A stretch of DNA of 64,000 nucleotides from Acytostelium subglobosum LB1 (GCF_000787575.1 NW_012236509.1:188001-252000); one strand, 5' to 3'. Numbered from the stretch's first letter, positions 45,933-57,481 are shown. The notes: generated by a model from the letters alone, not told the origin. Translations and numbers: made by a program.

Positions 45933-47643
45933 GGATGTGGAGCTTCAGAAGCTGTAGACTGATGAGTAAAGGAGATTGATGGTTTGTTATTGAAGAGGTG
46001 TGTTGATTGATTGTTTGATTAATTGATTGACTGGACTGGACTGATGTGGAATGATGATCAGACGTTGGTATGAATGGGTGGCAGTGGCTGTGTGCTGTTG
46101 GCTGGCTGGAGCTGGATGGCTGTGATGTGATTTGTAGGCGACACCGAAAGTGATATCATCACACCAGAGGTTTGGGTATAGTGATGTCCGTCTGACTCTA
46201 AGAGTGACGAGAAGTGTATGTGTGTGTGTGTGTGTGGTAATGGATAATGGATAATGGAACTTGGACTGATGGCCTGATGTGGTAATGTTGATGATGATGG
46301 TGTGGTAATAGTGATGATGTTGGTAATGATGTGGGTGTGTGAAGTTGATACTGATAAAGAGATAAAGTGATTGAATGAATATGAATGAATGATAATGATC
46401 AGTCAATCAATCAGTAATGTTGTTGTTGTTGTTGTTGGTAGTGTTACAATTACAAGTAAAGAACAAGTATGGATGTAGGAATGTTCTACAAACCAATATT
46501 ATTTCAATAGGATGAGGATGAGGAGGAGAAGGTCAAACACTCACTTTTATGTGCAAGGTAGGCAGACAGGCAAGTTGATAAGGTAGGTAGGAACTGGTCA
46601 CGAAGGAACTTGAGTAATGGGGAGGTGTTGAGAGCTGGAGCTGAACAAAGCTGATCTATCTAATTGTAGACGTAGAATGATTAATCAATCAACAATGACT
46701 GTCAGATTGATAGTTGTACACTCTTAAGAAGTGTGATCAACCAATGATCGATTGCTTGGTGAGAATCCCCGACAGACCCATCCATGCACACGACACGACT
46801 GTACCTCAAAGATATCATTTACAATGACTGATGGGGATCAACATCACGGTTGGTGGTGGACCTTGTTTGCAAACAGGGCGCCCTTATCCAAATCAGGAAC
46901 CATGGTGATTGCCCATTGTTGCTGTTTGTGGAGGCAGGCCCGGTAAATCGCCCAAACCCAATCAAAGAGAGGGGTGTCACACTGACTTGAGAAAAAGCAA
47001 ACCCGTAATGGGGGCCATTTTTAGGCCCCGCGAAGGCCGTCTTTAGTTCACGACAACTATTCCAGTGCTAACATTTCGTTTCAAAATGCATCAGGCGCTA
47101 ATAATAACACAAGATGGTGGCAACCGGGATTGGATTGGTTGATTATCCAAAGATAGTTATTTGTGTATGTATGATTGTATACTTTAAAAGCTTCACTCTG
47201 TTGTTGACAAACTTAGTTCAACATTTTCAAACTCAAACAGTTCATTCAACAACAACAACAACAAGGTAAGTTTGGATTAGTTTGGTTTGGTTAGCTAATC
47301 CATCGTCCAAGGACAGGACGAGGAAGGTCGACCTTCCAAGGGCGTGAGGACATTCATTGAAGTGGTGTTACTATGTCTGTTGTCTTCCTACATTACACTT
47401 GATATTATCAAGGAAGTGGAGGTGTTAATCACATACACATCTCCAATCTATGATCAATCATTCAATCATTCAATCATCTCAGATCAAATAGCCTCCTCAT
47501 CAACTTGTGTGAAGTAATATTATAAATATCTATGTTTAGAGTGAACTAGGATACACTTAAGATCAAACAATCAATCAAAAGCTCTTACTTACGTAAGTAA
47601 AATAGTATATGCCTTGCACATGTTCATTCATTCATTCATTCAT
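45933..47643. other. Intergenic region with a possible spliced non-coding transcript
   Basis: No supported coding gene. TGTGTGTG at 46210-46235, GTTGTTGTT at 46418-46438, CAACAAC at 47247-47264. From about 47180 a plus-strand UTR-like segment ends in ACAACAAG followed by GTAAGTTTGG (47265); CAATCATT repeats and CATCTCAG follow near 47455-47481, which would make a 217-base intron. Confidence 0.35.
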
Positions 47644-48431
47644 TTATTGATTCGATGTCAGAGGCTTGGGCATTCGCTTAAAGAATGTAACCTTTGGAAC
47701 GAGATCCAATGAGATGTTGGCTGGAATGATAGGTAGGTTTGTAGTCTGCAATGCTTGGAATCCATAACGTTCGTAGAATGTCAATAGCTTGGAGTTTGTA
47801 CACTCGAGATAGCATGACTTTTGTTCTCTGTCCAACTTCTCCACCAATATGTTCATAATCTTGTTGGCCAATCCCTGTCCACGATAAGTCTCATCAGTTG
47901 ACAATATCAACAAGTAGTATCCATCGATAGCATTGAAGTGTTCGAATCGTTCAGAGAAGAACTCTATGTTACGTTGATTGATTGGTTGATTGATTGATAG
48001 AGTGAGTGATTGAGCGTGACCAGACACGCGACATGATACATACCCTCGAGCTCAATGAATCTATCGTAAGTGTCAGTGAGTGATCGACCGAGGAGGATCT
48101 TCTCTTGCTTCTGTGTGTAGACCTCCCAGAGGTCCTCGGGCCAGGAAACCTGGGGCGGCAACATTAGGGCAAGTGAACGAACGCCATCAGTGGCCTTGTC
48201 ACCAATGCAATAACTCTGATTGGCACCAATCGTCTGCTTGATGAACGCCTTTTGAATTGCTCTAATGAATGGTGCTCTCTCCTCCTTTTCAATCTCGTGG
48301 AACATATAGTTGAGATACTGATCGTTCAAGAATGACTTTGCATTCACATTCAGTATGTCTTGCAAGTCTGACATTCCAAGACGAGTCCATCTCGAGTCAA
48401 CTGAACTATCAACATTGATTAATGGTTCCAT
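47644..48431 (-). CDS. GNAT-family N-acetyltransferase, 235 residues
   Basis: Two exons, 48044-48431 and 47644-47963. The acetyl-CoA loop is TYRGQGLANKIMN and the last strands hold CYLECTNSKLLTFYERYGF, the standard GNAT end. The first 130 residues (SDLQDILNVNAKSFLND..., Phe/Glu rich helices) are the variable acceptor side. It resembles uncharacterised cytosolic acetyltransferases of fungi and protists; the substrate is not predictable. Its 5' end is 280 bases from the dispersed 260-bp element. Confidence 0.85.
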
Positions 48432-48711
48432 TTTTATTACAATGTATGATGTATATTTATCTGTTTTACAAGGTTATGTGTATTGTTTTTGTTATTGTTG
48501 CAATGATGATGATGATGTGTCGTCAACTCTATCCTCGGGTCATTCTCGACATTGTTGAGATCTTTCGTTTCTACCTTTTTTCTTTGGCAAAAGGGTTATC
48601 CGACCCCCACTTAGCCCAGGGGTTGGTCCCGTTCCTGGTCCGAACCATCGTAAGGTCTCAATGACAATGGTCATATGACAATCACTTACAATCCATCTAT
48701 GATTGATCAAA
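48432..48711. other. GNAT promoter side
   Basis: ATG/GATG repeats near 48505 and a CCCCCACTTAGCCCAGGGG patch near 48605; nothing else seen. Confidence 0.4.
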
Positions 48712-48970
48712 GATCCATCTATTATCAAAGATCAAAGATTTAAAAGGGAAGTGATGGCGGTGTCTGTGGTCATTCGTCCGAGGCGCTTGCCTTGGTCGAA
48801 TGGGTATACGCAGGCCAAGTAAGCTTTTCATTTCAAGTGAAAGTTTGTTTGAGATTATGTTAATCGAAGTAACAGGGCACCGGTGCACTTCCCCATCTAA
48901 TCTTTATTCTTCACACTACTTTTAGCACATGATTGTTTGAAACTTATTTGAATTATGGTTTTGGTTGTTG
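48712..48970. repeat. Dispersed 260-bp element, copy 2
   Basis: Second copy of the element at 35158-35418, same orientation, with scattered substitutions and small indels mainly between the two conserved blocks. Confidence 0.85.
48746..48894. ncRNA. Candidate structured RNA, copy 2
   Basis: Keeps the closing GGGAAGTG/CACTTCCC stem and the CATTCG-CCGAGGC hairpin without change. The third hairpin keeps its CTTTTCA/TGAAAG arms while its loop changes from TTTACAG to TTTCAAG, so variation is concentrated outside stems. Confidence 0.4.
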
Positions 48971-49299
48971 ATTCAATCAATCGATCAAACTAAAAAATAT
49001 CAAAAATTAGATATTTATCGTGTTACAAAGAATCTATTATCTCTGACATCATACCTATTGTTATTATTACTACAACATTAAAGGATCAAGTCTAAAGAAC
49101 TCTAAAAAAAAAGAGGTCAAGACTGGCATCAGTCACAAAAAATAGATTCAAATAATAATCAAAAGCCATCTGATTTGTGGGTTTTTGACATAATGATGGG
49201 AGACTTTGTTTACAAAACAATTATCATCAAACAAAACTATCAATCAATCAGTAGTCATAACATACATATACATACATATATAATATAATATAAATAAGA

Positions 49300-49624
49300 A
49301 TGAACCACGTCAACACCAAGGCACAAGTTATCGAAGCATTCAAAGTGTTCGATCGTGATGGAAACGGATACGTCACTGTGGACTACTTGAGAAAGGTCTT
49401 GACTGAGCTCGGAGACATGATGCCACATGATGAGGTATGTTTGTCAAACACAACAACAACAACAATCAACAACACTACAGCAACAAGACAGAACGAGTTG
49501 ATTAACACAAAGACTATCCTTCAACCAACAATAGATTGAGGAGATGATCTACGAGGCCGATCCACAGAACTCTGGATACATTCAATACGAATCATTTGTT
49601 GGAATGCTATTCTTATGGGATTGA
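49300..49624 (+). CDS. 74-residue single-lobe EF-hand protein, myosin I light-chain type
   Basis: Two exons, 49300-49434 and 49535-49624. The first EF hand is canonical (DRDGNGYVTVDY); the second (DPQNSGYIQYES) has Asn and Ser at calcium positions and ends EESF-like then FVGMLFLWD. The length and single-lobe form match the small MlcB/MlcC light chains of Dictyostelium myosins I, which bind one IQ motif in the neck. A truncated calmodulin is the other option, but the protein is complete with start, intron and stop. Which Mlc it is cannot be decided. Confidence 0.75.
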
Positions 49625-50062
49625 TAGTGTTCATTCAATCAAACAACAAGATATACAATACGAACATGTATCATAAGACAACACAAGACTAGAGAAGAGA
49701 AGAAAGGAGAAGAGAGGAGAAGACAGGCAGTGCCAAAAGGTCGCAGCAACTTGTAAACTGGTAGCAGGCAACAATACACACTTCCATTATTTATAACAGA
49801 GACGGTCTATTATTGTATATAATCAAAGGCGTCAGCAACAATAGGATGTATCGACTTGGATCAGAAATAAATGTGGATATTATCATTTATTGGACTGGAC
49901 GATACTTTGGAATGAAATAGCGAGGCGCACTTCAACCGACTTGTTGGAGCGCGAGAGACCATGCACAACATTGGAAGTGGATGAGCATGTCTGACAGGTT
50001 AAGTTGTATGTATGATACAGATAATTGGATTTGTGGAGTTGGTTGAATATATGTCACTCACT
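49625..50062. other. Convergent 3' flanks
   Basis: AGAGAAGAGAAGAAAGGAGAAG polypurine tract near 49690-49725, otherwise plain AT-rich sequence. Confidence 0.45.
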
Positions 50063-51484
50063 CTATCTGTGTCGAAGTGATCTGCCATTGTTGATACCTT
50101 TGTACATGTTGGCCAGATAGATGATGGTTGAGTGCACCGACTTTATGAGCAGCTCAAAGAGTGAGACGCCAAGAACTATGACTGTTCGATGTCCACCCAC
50201 GATTGAACCGTTGATGATGAATGTGGCCACGTAGAGGAAGCCGACAATGCCCACAATGAAGAAGGGTGTTGTGAGCAACAGGAATACAAAGGCCGCCAGT
50301 GTGGACAGGGAGAGAGCCGATAGAACGATTAAGAAACAGACAACGCAGAATGTAAAGGGAACGAATGCACTGAGCAGGAAGGGCAGGATGGACAGGCGAA
50401 CAAAAAAGGACATTCCGCTGCGGGTGGTGGGACGGCCGACTGAACCGCGTCCGCCACCAGTCTCGTTGAGCGCCACCATGGACACACGTTGAGATATCTT
50501 GGACCATTGCTGGATGAGCAGTTCAATGACGTTGAATGTTGGAGGAGTAGAGTGAGACTCAGAGTTGGGGTTCGAGTCCAGCTCATGATGTTGTTGTTGT
50601 GGTTGATGATGGTGATGATGATGAACTTGATGGTACTGTTGCATGCCACAAGCTTGGCAAACAAAGTAGTCATTGTCGTTGGTTGTCAACTCTCTGATCT
50701 GATCGTCTTCATAACTAAAGTGATCATTGTCTTCCTCTTCTTGTTGAATTGCTTTTCCAAATGTAGGAGATGAGTTTCCAGCACTCTTTGTATTGACGGA
50801 TGATGGCGAGTGTGCCATTGATGGGGATGAGTGCGACGAAGGGTTGGGACTGGTACCACTGGTAGCGTATCTATTATGCTTATTATATGTTGAAGTAGTT
50901 GTTGTTGATAATGGTGATGATAAAGATGATGTTGTTTTGTTTGGTTTAAGTGGAGGTGAGTCGAATAAGGGCGAACCTTGTTCCATAGGATGACGTGACA
51001 ATATTGATGTGAAACCAGCTCTACTTCCACCATTGCCCTGTTGCTTACTATCTTCTGTTGATAATGTTGTAGGTGTATGAGTGAACAGTCTGCTAGGTGT
51101 TTGTTGATGCTGTTGACTCTTTGTTTGATTATGATTGAATGGCTTAATATAGTATTTTGTCTTTAGATCCAGTTCATCATCGTCATCTTCCATAAACAGT
51201 AGATTCTTCAATCCTTGTTGATTGTCATATAGTCGGCTTGGCCTTGATGATGATGGAGTTGGCGGGTTGCTCAAGCCCAAGGTTCTGGTTGTCATTGATG
51301 GTGATGCAATAGATGTTTTAAAGTTGTGTTGTTGTTCAGTCATTGTATTTGGAGGAACATAACTGGTATTATCATTCCAAATGTCCATCGTTGTAGGTGA
51401 TGACAAATCAGAACCAGTATAAAAGAAAGGATTGAGCAATGAGACATCCTCCGCATCCATTTGTGCAGTACGCGGTGTGTACAT
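50063..51484 (-). CDS. Membrane protein with long disordered N-terminus, 473 residues
   Basis: One exon. Residues 1-330 are Ser/Thr/Pro/His/Gln rich with a CQACGMQQYHQ spot and an acidic patch. From about 355 the chain turns hydrophobic: FFVRLSILPFLLSAFVPFTF, VVCFLIVLSALSLSTLAAFV, FLLLTTPFFIVGIVGFLYVA and a fourth segment (TVIVLGVSLFELLIKS), ending in RSLRHR. The closely packed hydrophobic hairpins with Pro recall promethin/LDAF1 lipid-droplet proteins, but I would not assign this by eye. No signal peptide, so it is likely a tail-side ER protein. Confidence 0.6.
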   Translation of the reverse strand: MYTPRTAQMDAEDVSLLNPFFYTGSDLSSPTTMDIWNDNTSYVPPNTMTEQQHNFKTSIASPSMTTRTLGLSNPPTPSSSRPSRLYDNQQGLKNLLFMEDDDDELDLKTKYYIKPFNHNQTKSQQHQQTPSRLFTHTPTTLSTEDSKQQGNGGSRAGFTSILSRHPMEQGSPLFDSPPLKPNKTTSSLSSPLSTTTTSTYNKHNRYATSGTSPNPSSHSSPSMAHSPSSVNTKSAGNSSPTFGKAIQQEEEDNDHFSYEDDQIRELTTNDNDYFVCQACGMQQYHQVHHHHHHQPQQQHHELDSNPNSESHSTPPTFNVIELLIQQWSKISQRVSMVALNETGGGRGSVGRPTTRSGMSFFVRLSILPFLLSAFVPFTFCVVCFLIVLSALSLSTLAAFVFLLLTTPFFIVGIVGFLYVATFIINGSIVGGHRTVIVLGVSLFELLIKSVHSTIIYLANMYKGINNGRSLRHR

Positions 51485-52170
51485 CCTTCTTTAAGTATGT
51501 TTGTTAGTTGTTTGGTTGTGTTCTTTGTTATTTTTGATTGATATATTTATTTATATGTATGTGTACACATATTATAAATGTCAAAGAGAGAGACAGAGAA
51601 TCATCAAAGACTGGCTGAATGAATGAATGAATGAATGAACGTTAACACTTCACTTCAAACATCCTTTGAGGGTTGGTGTAGAGTGGCTCTCTCACTCACT
51701 CACTTCCAAGTTTGTTCAACCATCGCAACACATTCACACACTCTCACTCAAACAAGCAATAAACAAGATTACCTTCTTCAATCACCTCACCTCACCCCCT
51801 TAGAGTCACTTGCTCACTTACTTAGCTTGGCTCACCAGCCTGTAAAGTCAGATCACTCACCTCTATCAACATGTTTGGTCCTTTAATTTAACTTTTGGGC
51901 AACAATATCCTTTTTTGGAATATGAAATACCCCTTCAGCGTGTCATTGATTGGACCTCCTAGACGGACGCCGACACCCCTTCGCATTCATTATTGATTGG
52001 TCTAAGTTCAAAACAACACTTCCCGACATGGTTATGAATGATGATTTATTGAATGGACGAATGAATGAATGAATGAATGAAGTATACCGATTCTGTGATT
52101 TATTTGACAAGGTAGGATGGAAGGACAGGTATAGGATGGATCTAAATGGTCATGATGATGACTCCACTCC
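51485..52170. other. Intergenic
   Basis: AATG repeats at 51615-51640 and 52058-52080, CACTCACTCACT near 51695. No gene. Confidence 0.45.
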
Positions 52171-54874
52171 TCAGGAGCGAATGTCCACTTGACCAATCGT
52201 ACACATGGTGCATGGGGACGCCTTGTTACTGGTTGTGGTGATAGAGTGGCAGTAGTCGCAGGCCAGGTGGTCCTGCTCTTTGATCGGCTCAAACTTGCTG
52301 AAGCAGAAGCGGTATGGTTGGTTACAGGAGCATGCCGATGGTAACACACGGTCATCGGCAATGGGTGAGCTGGTGGCCTTGCACGCGGGACACGAGTATA
52401 TTGGCAATGAGTGGTTCGTGTTGTGATTCTCCTGACATGTCGCCTGCTGTGCTTCCAGGCGAGTGCGATCCTCACTCGACACGATATGTTGTTGTTGCTG
52501 TAGTAGAAGATCGATGGTCTTTGAGGCGATGCCATAGTTCCTGGCCTCTAGATTGTACCTGACGGCCATGTTGGCGCAAACAATACGATGCTGAGATTGT
52601 AGTGGAAGACCAACTAAATATCGCGAGAGGATTCCCAGTCGTGTGATCAAGGTCGTTCGTTCCTGTTCATTGTCCGAAGCTTTGTATTGCTGATCCAACA
52701 ATTGTATCTCCTCAAGTAGTGCAAGCGCAACCCTATATCCAACGCAAAAGATAATGTCATTACGTATCCTGTTGATGTCTGTTGTCGATTGTTCTGTTTT
52801 GATTGATTGTTAGTGATCTTGCCAGGTCTGGTCAATGAATGAATGAATGAGTGACATACTGATCTGTTGGATGCACTGGTCTAGATGAGTGCGGGACTCG
52901 GCAAAGTCTCCTTGTTCTAAATATTTTACACATAGCTTCATTGATTCCAGGCCGGCTGGCATGGTCTTGAATGGAGTTCCAGCATTCGCTGTGGAGATGG
53001 TGGACGAGGAGTCTGAGATGTAGTCTGGTGTGTTGTTGGCTGTGGTCGAGGCCGATGTCTGAGTGGCCAGAACAGCAGGATGGGCAGCTGGAGGTGCTGA
53101 GGTGGATGAGGTGGATGAGGTCGAGGCGGCAGTGGCAGATGTTGTTGTTGGTGTGATGGCAGCATACAGCTGCTGTGCCTGGGACGATGGGTGAAGGGTG
53201 CCAAAGGCACCGGTGAGCGAGGCTCGTGAGCTGCTTGGTCTTGATCCACGAATCCTCAATGTCTGCGCTCTCTCTGGCTTGATAATATCAGGTGTAAAGT
53301 CGACCAAAGATGGCTCCTTTGTGATTGGCTCGATTGGCTTCTCCCTAATCACTACCTGTATCGCTGGTTTGATGACTCTGTAGTTTGTGTGATGATCACG
53401 ATGTTAGGATATCAGCTGATTGATCGTCAATCAAATGTGTTTTACACATACTCGTCATCACTGTCTGAGAAATCAGAGAATGAGTCATGCTCTCCAGAGG
53501 TGGCCAACTTGTTGGCCTTTGGATCTTCGCGAGGTGACACTGGCGCAGGCTCTGCCTTCTTGTCCAGTTTGGCAAGAGATGCCTCCTTCTTTGGAGGTGG
53601 CGGTGGTGTTCTTGTCTTTGATGTATCAATGCTAGATACTGATGAGAACCTCTTCAAGTCCTTTGCGCTGGTCTCTGGTGGTTGTGCTGTTGTCTTCTCC
53701 TCAGTCTTCTCGCTGATACTATCTGATGATGATGAGATTGATGCCAAATCACCGCCTTGTTGTTTCCCTATTGTAATGTGTATGCGCGCGAGTGAGTGTG
53801 ACTGTGGCCGAGTACATGCTTGTTGTTGTTTGAAGTCCAATCAATCTTACATGTTAATGCTCTAACGAATAGTCCTGTGATTGGCTTGATGAGTGTATCC
53901 AGCTCTTGTGGCTTCTTTGATGCCTGTGACCATTTCTTGTACTGAGTCAACTTGATCTTTCCTGTCTTGTCCTTGTCGATCGTGTCAAACAGTGCCTCAA
54001 AGGTGCCCAAGATTGTGGAGACGGCCAGTCCAGCCGTCAACTCATCCATCGTCTTTTGGTCAGGCTTCACAGAGACGACTTGTCTCGGTGACACCTGTTG
54101 CTGTTGCTGCTGCACATCTGGTGTAGTTCCAATATCAGGACTGGATTCATTCTGTAGTATCCACGAAGTAATGACCTCCATTGGTGACGAACCCTGTCCC
54201 TTTGTGCCATTCTCTGTTGCCTTGATGGCCTGGTGAGCCTTTGCCCTTGTGAATCCCATCTCCACCAAGCTTGCCACGATTGGGTTATCCGCTTGAGTCT
54301 CCTCTGCTGCTGCAGGTCTTGGAGCTGGCATCTTTGGAGAGTTTGACTCCAATGTCACCAATGACAGAACAGACAACTCCTCTTTCGTTATAATCTCATC
54401 ATCATCAATATCCAAGAACTTGAATATCACTGTTTGATTGATTGGTGGTTGGCGAGAGTTAGTATCCTCGCTCAATCATACATACACAATGAACGAACAA
54501 CACTTACATAATGCCTTCTCCTTCTCTGTACCCTTGCCACAGACTGCTAGACTCATCTGGAACTCCTCGAGTGTCATCATTCCCGTCTTTTTTATATCGA
54601 ACAGGTTGAACAATCTGTCGCCCAGAGGACCAGTGAGGAAATGGAATCTCTTGAATCCATCCCTGTCCACAATCCTATTCTTCTTCACCACTGATGACAA
54701 ATCATTGAATAAAGTTGTGATCTTCTCAACCTCACTCGCCTCCACTATATATGTGTATATGTATGTGTCAGTTCTCTCTCAATGCTAATACTAATGCTAA
54801 GATGATGCTCAGCTGACACCTAGTTGTTGACATTTACATTTCTTTAACAACTTTTTACTTTGTACTCCTCCCAT
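52171..54874 (-). CDS. EF-hand / UBA / helical-solenoid / zinc-ribbon protein, 769 residues
   Basis: Six exons: 54838-54874, 54508-54744, 53851-54429, 53452-53767, 52860-53377 and 52171-52793; phases sum to 770 codons. The start MGGVQSKKLLKK is a good N-myristoylation site. Then come EF-hand-like units (LFNLFDIKKTGMMTLEEF; FKFLDIDDDEIITKEEL), a UBA domain (VASLVEMGFTRAKAHQAIKA), another EF hand (LFDTIDKDKTGKIKLTQY), a disordered Pro/Ser/Thr stretch with an acidic end, and a helical part (KLCVKYLEQGDFAESRTHL; YRVALALLEEIQLLDQQYKA; NMAVRYNLEARNYGIASKT) like the C-terminus of alpha-COP. It finishes with Cys pairs of a zinc ribbon (CPAC, CSC, CDYC, CTMC). Possibly a calcium-linked ubiquitin reader on membranes. 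Confidence 0.75.
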
Positions 54875-55195
54875 TACAGCATGTTACTTAAGTCCTGTAT
54901 TATTATCTGTATTATATTATTATCTTTATCTGTATCTGTTTGTTTAAATATCGTACAACAATTTATATTATATTATCTTCGCCAGATTGAGTTCGAACAC
55001 CACTTTTTGTGGCGCATATATGTTCAAAGAAGCAGAAGTTGGCTCCAAGTTGGTGAAAGTAGTAAGATACGTGTGTGAGTGAGTGGTTTCGTGTGGGGGT
55101 TAGACAGTCGTCATGGCAACACTCCACCACACTCACAACGATATTCTTCATCATCATTGTAATGCCAACACTGATAAGACAGAAGTATGTCTGTA
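54875..55195. other. Intergenic
   Basis: AT-rich ATTATTATCTGTATTATA tract near 54898-54930 on the promoter side of the EF-hand/UBA gene; no gene. Confidence 0.4.
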
Positions 55196-57112
55196 TCATT
55201 GTCCCATTGTGATGATTGAATCGTCGTGATCGCCATTGACAATAGGTTCACGTGAATTACCATCACCATCACTATTAGTATCACTTTTACTGGATCTGTT
55301 GCTATTGCTGCCAGTGGAGGTCTTGAATACAATGTCTGTTGATCTTAGACCTCCGACGAGATCAGGTCTGAGAACTAGGGTATACTTCTCGTCCAAGATG
55401 CGAAGGGAGATATCATGTGTCACACCCTTGACAACATAGTTGAGGACGTCAGGATGCCTGTACAGCTTGCCCAGTTGGCTCAGCTTTTCAAAGTCGTAGC
55501 TGTGTGACACCAGACAGACGCGGGCTGCAGATGGGATGGATGGGAACAAGTCAACATAGCAGTTGAAATGCGACAACTCGATGGTGATACTGGTGAGCGA
55601 CGTTGGCATTGTGCCCGGTGCCAGAACATGGCTGTAATGTGCGTTGAATGTGATTGATCTAAGGCTGGAGGGCAACGAGCCTGGCACAAGTGGCTGGTTG
55701 AAATCACTTCCAAACGTCAGGTTGACTAGTGTTGGAGGGAGTGCATCGATATGGATTGGCCGGTCGAATTGATAACCAAATGTTAGGTCAGTGAGCTTTG
55801 GCGGAAGAGTGAGTTGTTGATTAAAGTTCATGGCCAGTCGCAGACAACGAATACCTGGTGGCAACACTCCTTGATCATTACCAAGATTGGTAATGTTACC
55901 ATCCACTATCAGCTCAGTTAACGATGAGGGGAGTGTACCAGCGACCATTGGCTGGTTGAATCGCGCACCAAACATCAGCCGTCTTAGCGATGGAGGGAGA
56001 GATCCAGGGACGAGCGGTTGGTTATATTGGTAGCCAAACTTGAGCTTTGTAAGTGAGTGAGGAAGCATGTTTGGAGGTATGGCACTGTTGTACTCCCAGC
56101 CAAAGCGTAATTTGCGTAGGGATTTTGGAAGTCCAATATTCTCCATTGGCTGGTTGTAGTCGGAATCAAAGTGAATGGATTCAATCGATGATGGAAGGGC
56201 GTTGCGGGCAATGACCGAGTTGAACCTGAAGCCAAACACCAACTTGACCAGCTTTGGTGGCAAGACATCAATTTCGATACTAAAGTTGAATGTGGACCCA
56301 ACGTTCAAGTAGAGTAGATTTGGCGGAAGTACACCAACTTTGATTGGATGGTTAAAGTCTGATCCAAGCATCAGATAGCTGAGATATGGAGGGAGTGATT
56401 TGACCTGTAATGGCTCATTGAACCTTGATCCACACTTCAGATAGATGAGCGAAGGTGGCAGGACACCCGGATCAATCGGATAGTTAAAGGTATTTCCAAG
56501 AGTCAGACGTCGGAGTGTGTTTGGAAGTGAGTCGACGATCAATGGTTGATTGAATGACGCAGAGAACTTGAACTGAAGATCAGTAAGTGAGCTGGGCAGC
56601 GCTCCAATTGCCAAAGGATGGTTGTACCATGATTTGTACATGAACGTGAGTGATGTAATTTGATTGGGGAGCACGCCGGGCTTGATCTTCTGAATGAATT
56701 GTCTACCCAGCAGCAATGTGTTCAGGGACGTTGGCAAAGTGGTTGGTTTCAGCTTGGTGGCATATCTTGAAACATGAGTATCAGGGCTCAATATTAACTG
56801 TGTGATGGTGTTGGGGATTGGCGAAGGCGCATCTTCATCCTCGGTTGGCCACTTGAAGATGGTGAGGTTTCCATGTCGGTCAATACCATGTGTTTCATTC
56901 AAACTTGTAGTCTGATTGATATCTGCAATCTTCAGACCTTTTAGCAATGGTATCAAAGACAGTAATCTAATCTGTGATGTTTGCAACACCACAATAGTCT
57001 GTCTTTGATCATAAAATCTATGACAACATAATAACAAACAAATAATATCTACATCATTACTTATACAACTAAATAAATGTTTGAGTATGTATGTTGATAA
57101 TGTATCCAACAT
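55196..57112 (-). CDS. FNIP-repeat protein, 638 residues
   Basis: One exon. An in-frame TTG further up is ignored; the ATG at 57112 gives MLDTLSTYILKHLFSCISND, an F-box-like head followed by CLLLCCHRFYDQ. About eighteen FNIP units follow (FNQPL.PGSLPPSLR.L.FG), then a 90-residue tail with YTLVLRPDLVG and a Ser/Asn/Asp-rich end. It has the same design as the gene at 14030, but the two are distant within the family: heads and tails are different. Presumed SCF adaptor by analogy. Confidence 0.85.
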   Translation of the reverse strand: MLDTLSTYILKHLFSCISNDVDIICLLLCCHRFYDQRQTIVVLQTSQIRLLSLIPLLKGLKIADINQTTSLNETHGIDRHGNLTIFKWPTEDEDAPSPIPNTITQLILSPDTHVSRYATKLKPTTLPTSLNTLLLGRQFIQKIKPGVLPNQITSLTFMYKSWYNHPLAIGALPSSLTDLQFKFSASFNQPLIVDSLPNTLRRLTLGNTFNYPIDPGVLPPSLIYLKCGSRFNEPLQVKSLPPYLSYLMLGSDFNHPIKVGVLPPNLLYLNVGSTFNFSIEIDVLPPKLVKLVFGFRFNSVIARNALPSSIESIHFDSDYNQPMENIGLPKSLRKLRFGWEYNSAIPPNMLPHSLTKLKFGYQYNQPLVPGSLPPSLRRLMFGARFNQPMVAGTLPSSLTELIVDGNITNLGNDQGVLPPGIRCLRLAMNFNQQLTLPPKLTDLTFGYQFDRPIHIDALPPTLVNLTFGSDFNQPLVPGSLPSSLRSITFNAHYSHVLAPGTMPTSLTSITIELSHFNCYVDLFPSIPSAARVCLVSHSYDFEKLSQLGKLYRHPDVLNYVVKGVTHDISLRILDEKYTLVLRPDLVGGLRSTDIVFKTSTGSNSNRSSKSDTNSDGDGNSREPIVNGDHDDSIITMGQ

Positions 57113-57481
57113 CCTTCCTTCTTGTCTCCCTCTGCCTCCTGTCAATCCTCTATCTATCTCTTTCCAAGTATTTGATTCTTAGTATAAGTAACTGTGTTGT
57201 ATATAATGTTATCTATCTGTTTAACCATTTATAGTACTTAAGATTCAACAACATATTCACATGTGCAGTACAACTACATTACTAAATGGGGGCAGTATCA
57301 GGCTCAAAATGGTAATGCCCGGGCATTAAATTTTTCAGCTTGTATGATCGAAAAACGATCATTGGGTCGTACCCTTGCCCTCACACATCAATGATCAAAG
57401 ATCAATCAAACAACATATATTACAACAAACACAATCAATCAGACTACATTACTTCGATACACATCATATATATATAAAGAG
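57113..57481. promoter_or_regulatory. Bidirectional promoter, FNIP (-) / gamma-CA (+), with palindromes
   Basis: Two palindromes lie side by side: AATGCCCGGGCATT (57331-57344), perfect over 14 bases, and TGATCGAAAAACGATCA (about 57355-57371). Between divergent starts, so factor binding is possible. Confidence 0.45.

Noticed and set aside
45987-46406. 139-codon minus-strand frame beside the gap
   Set aside because: His/Thr runs come from TGTG and ATGATG microsatellites; no codon bias.
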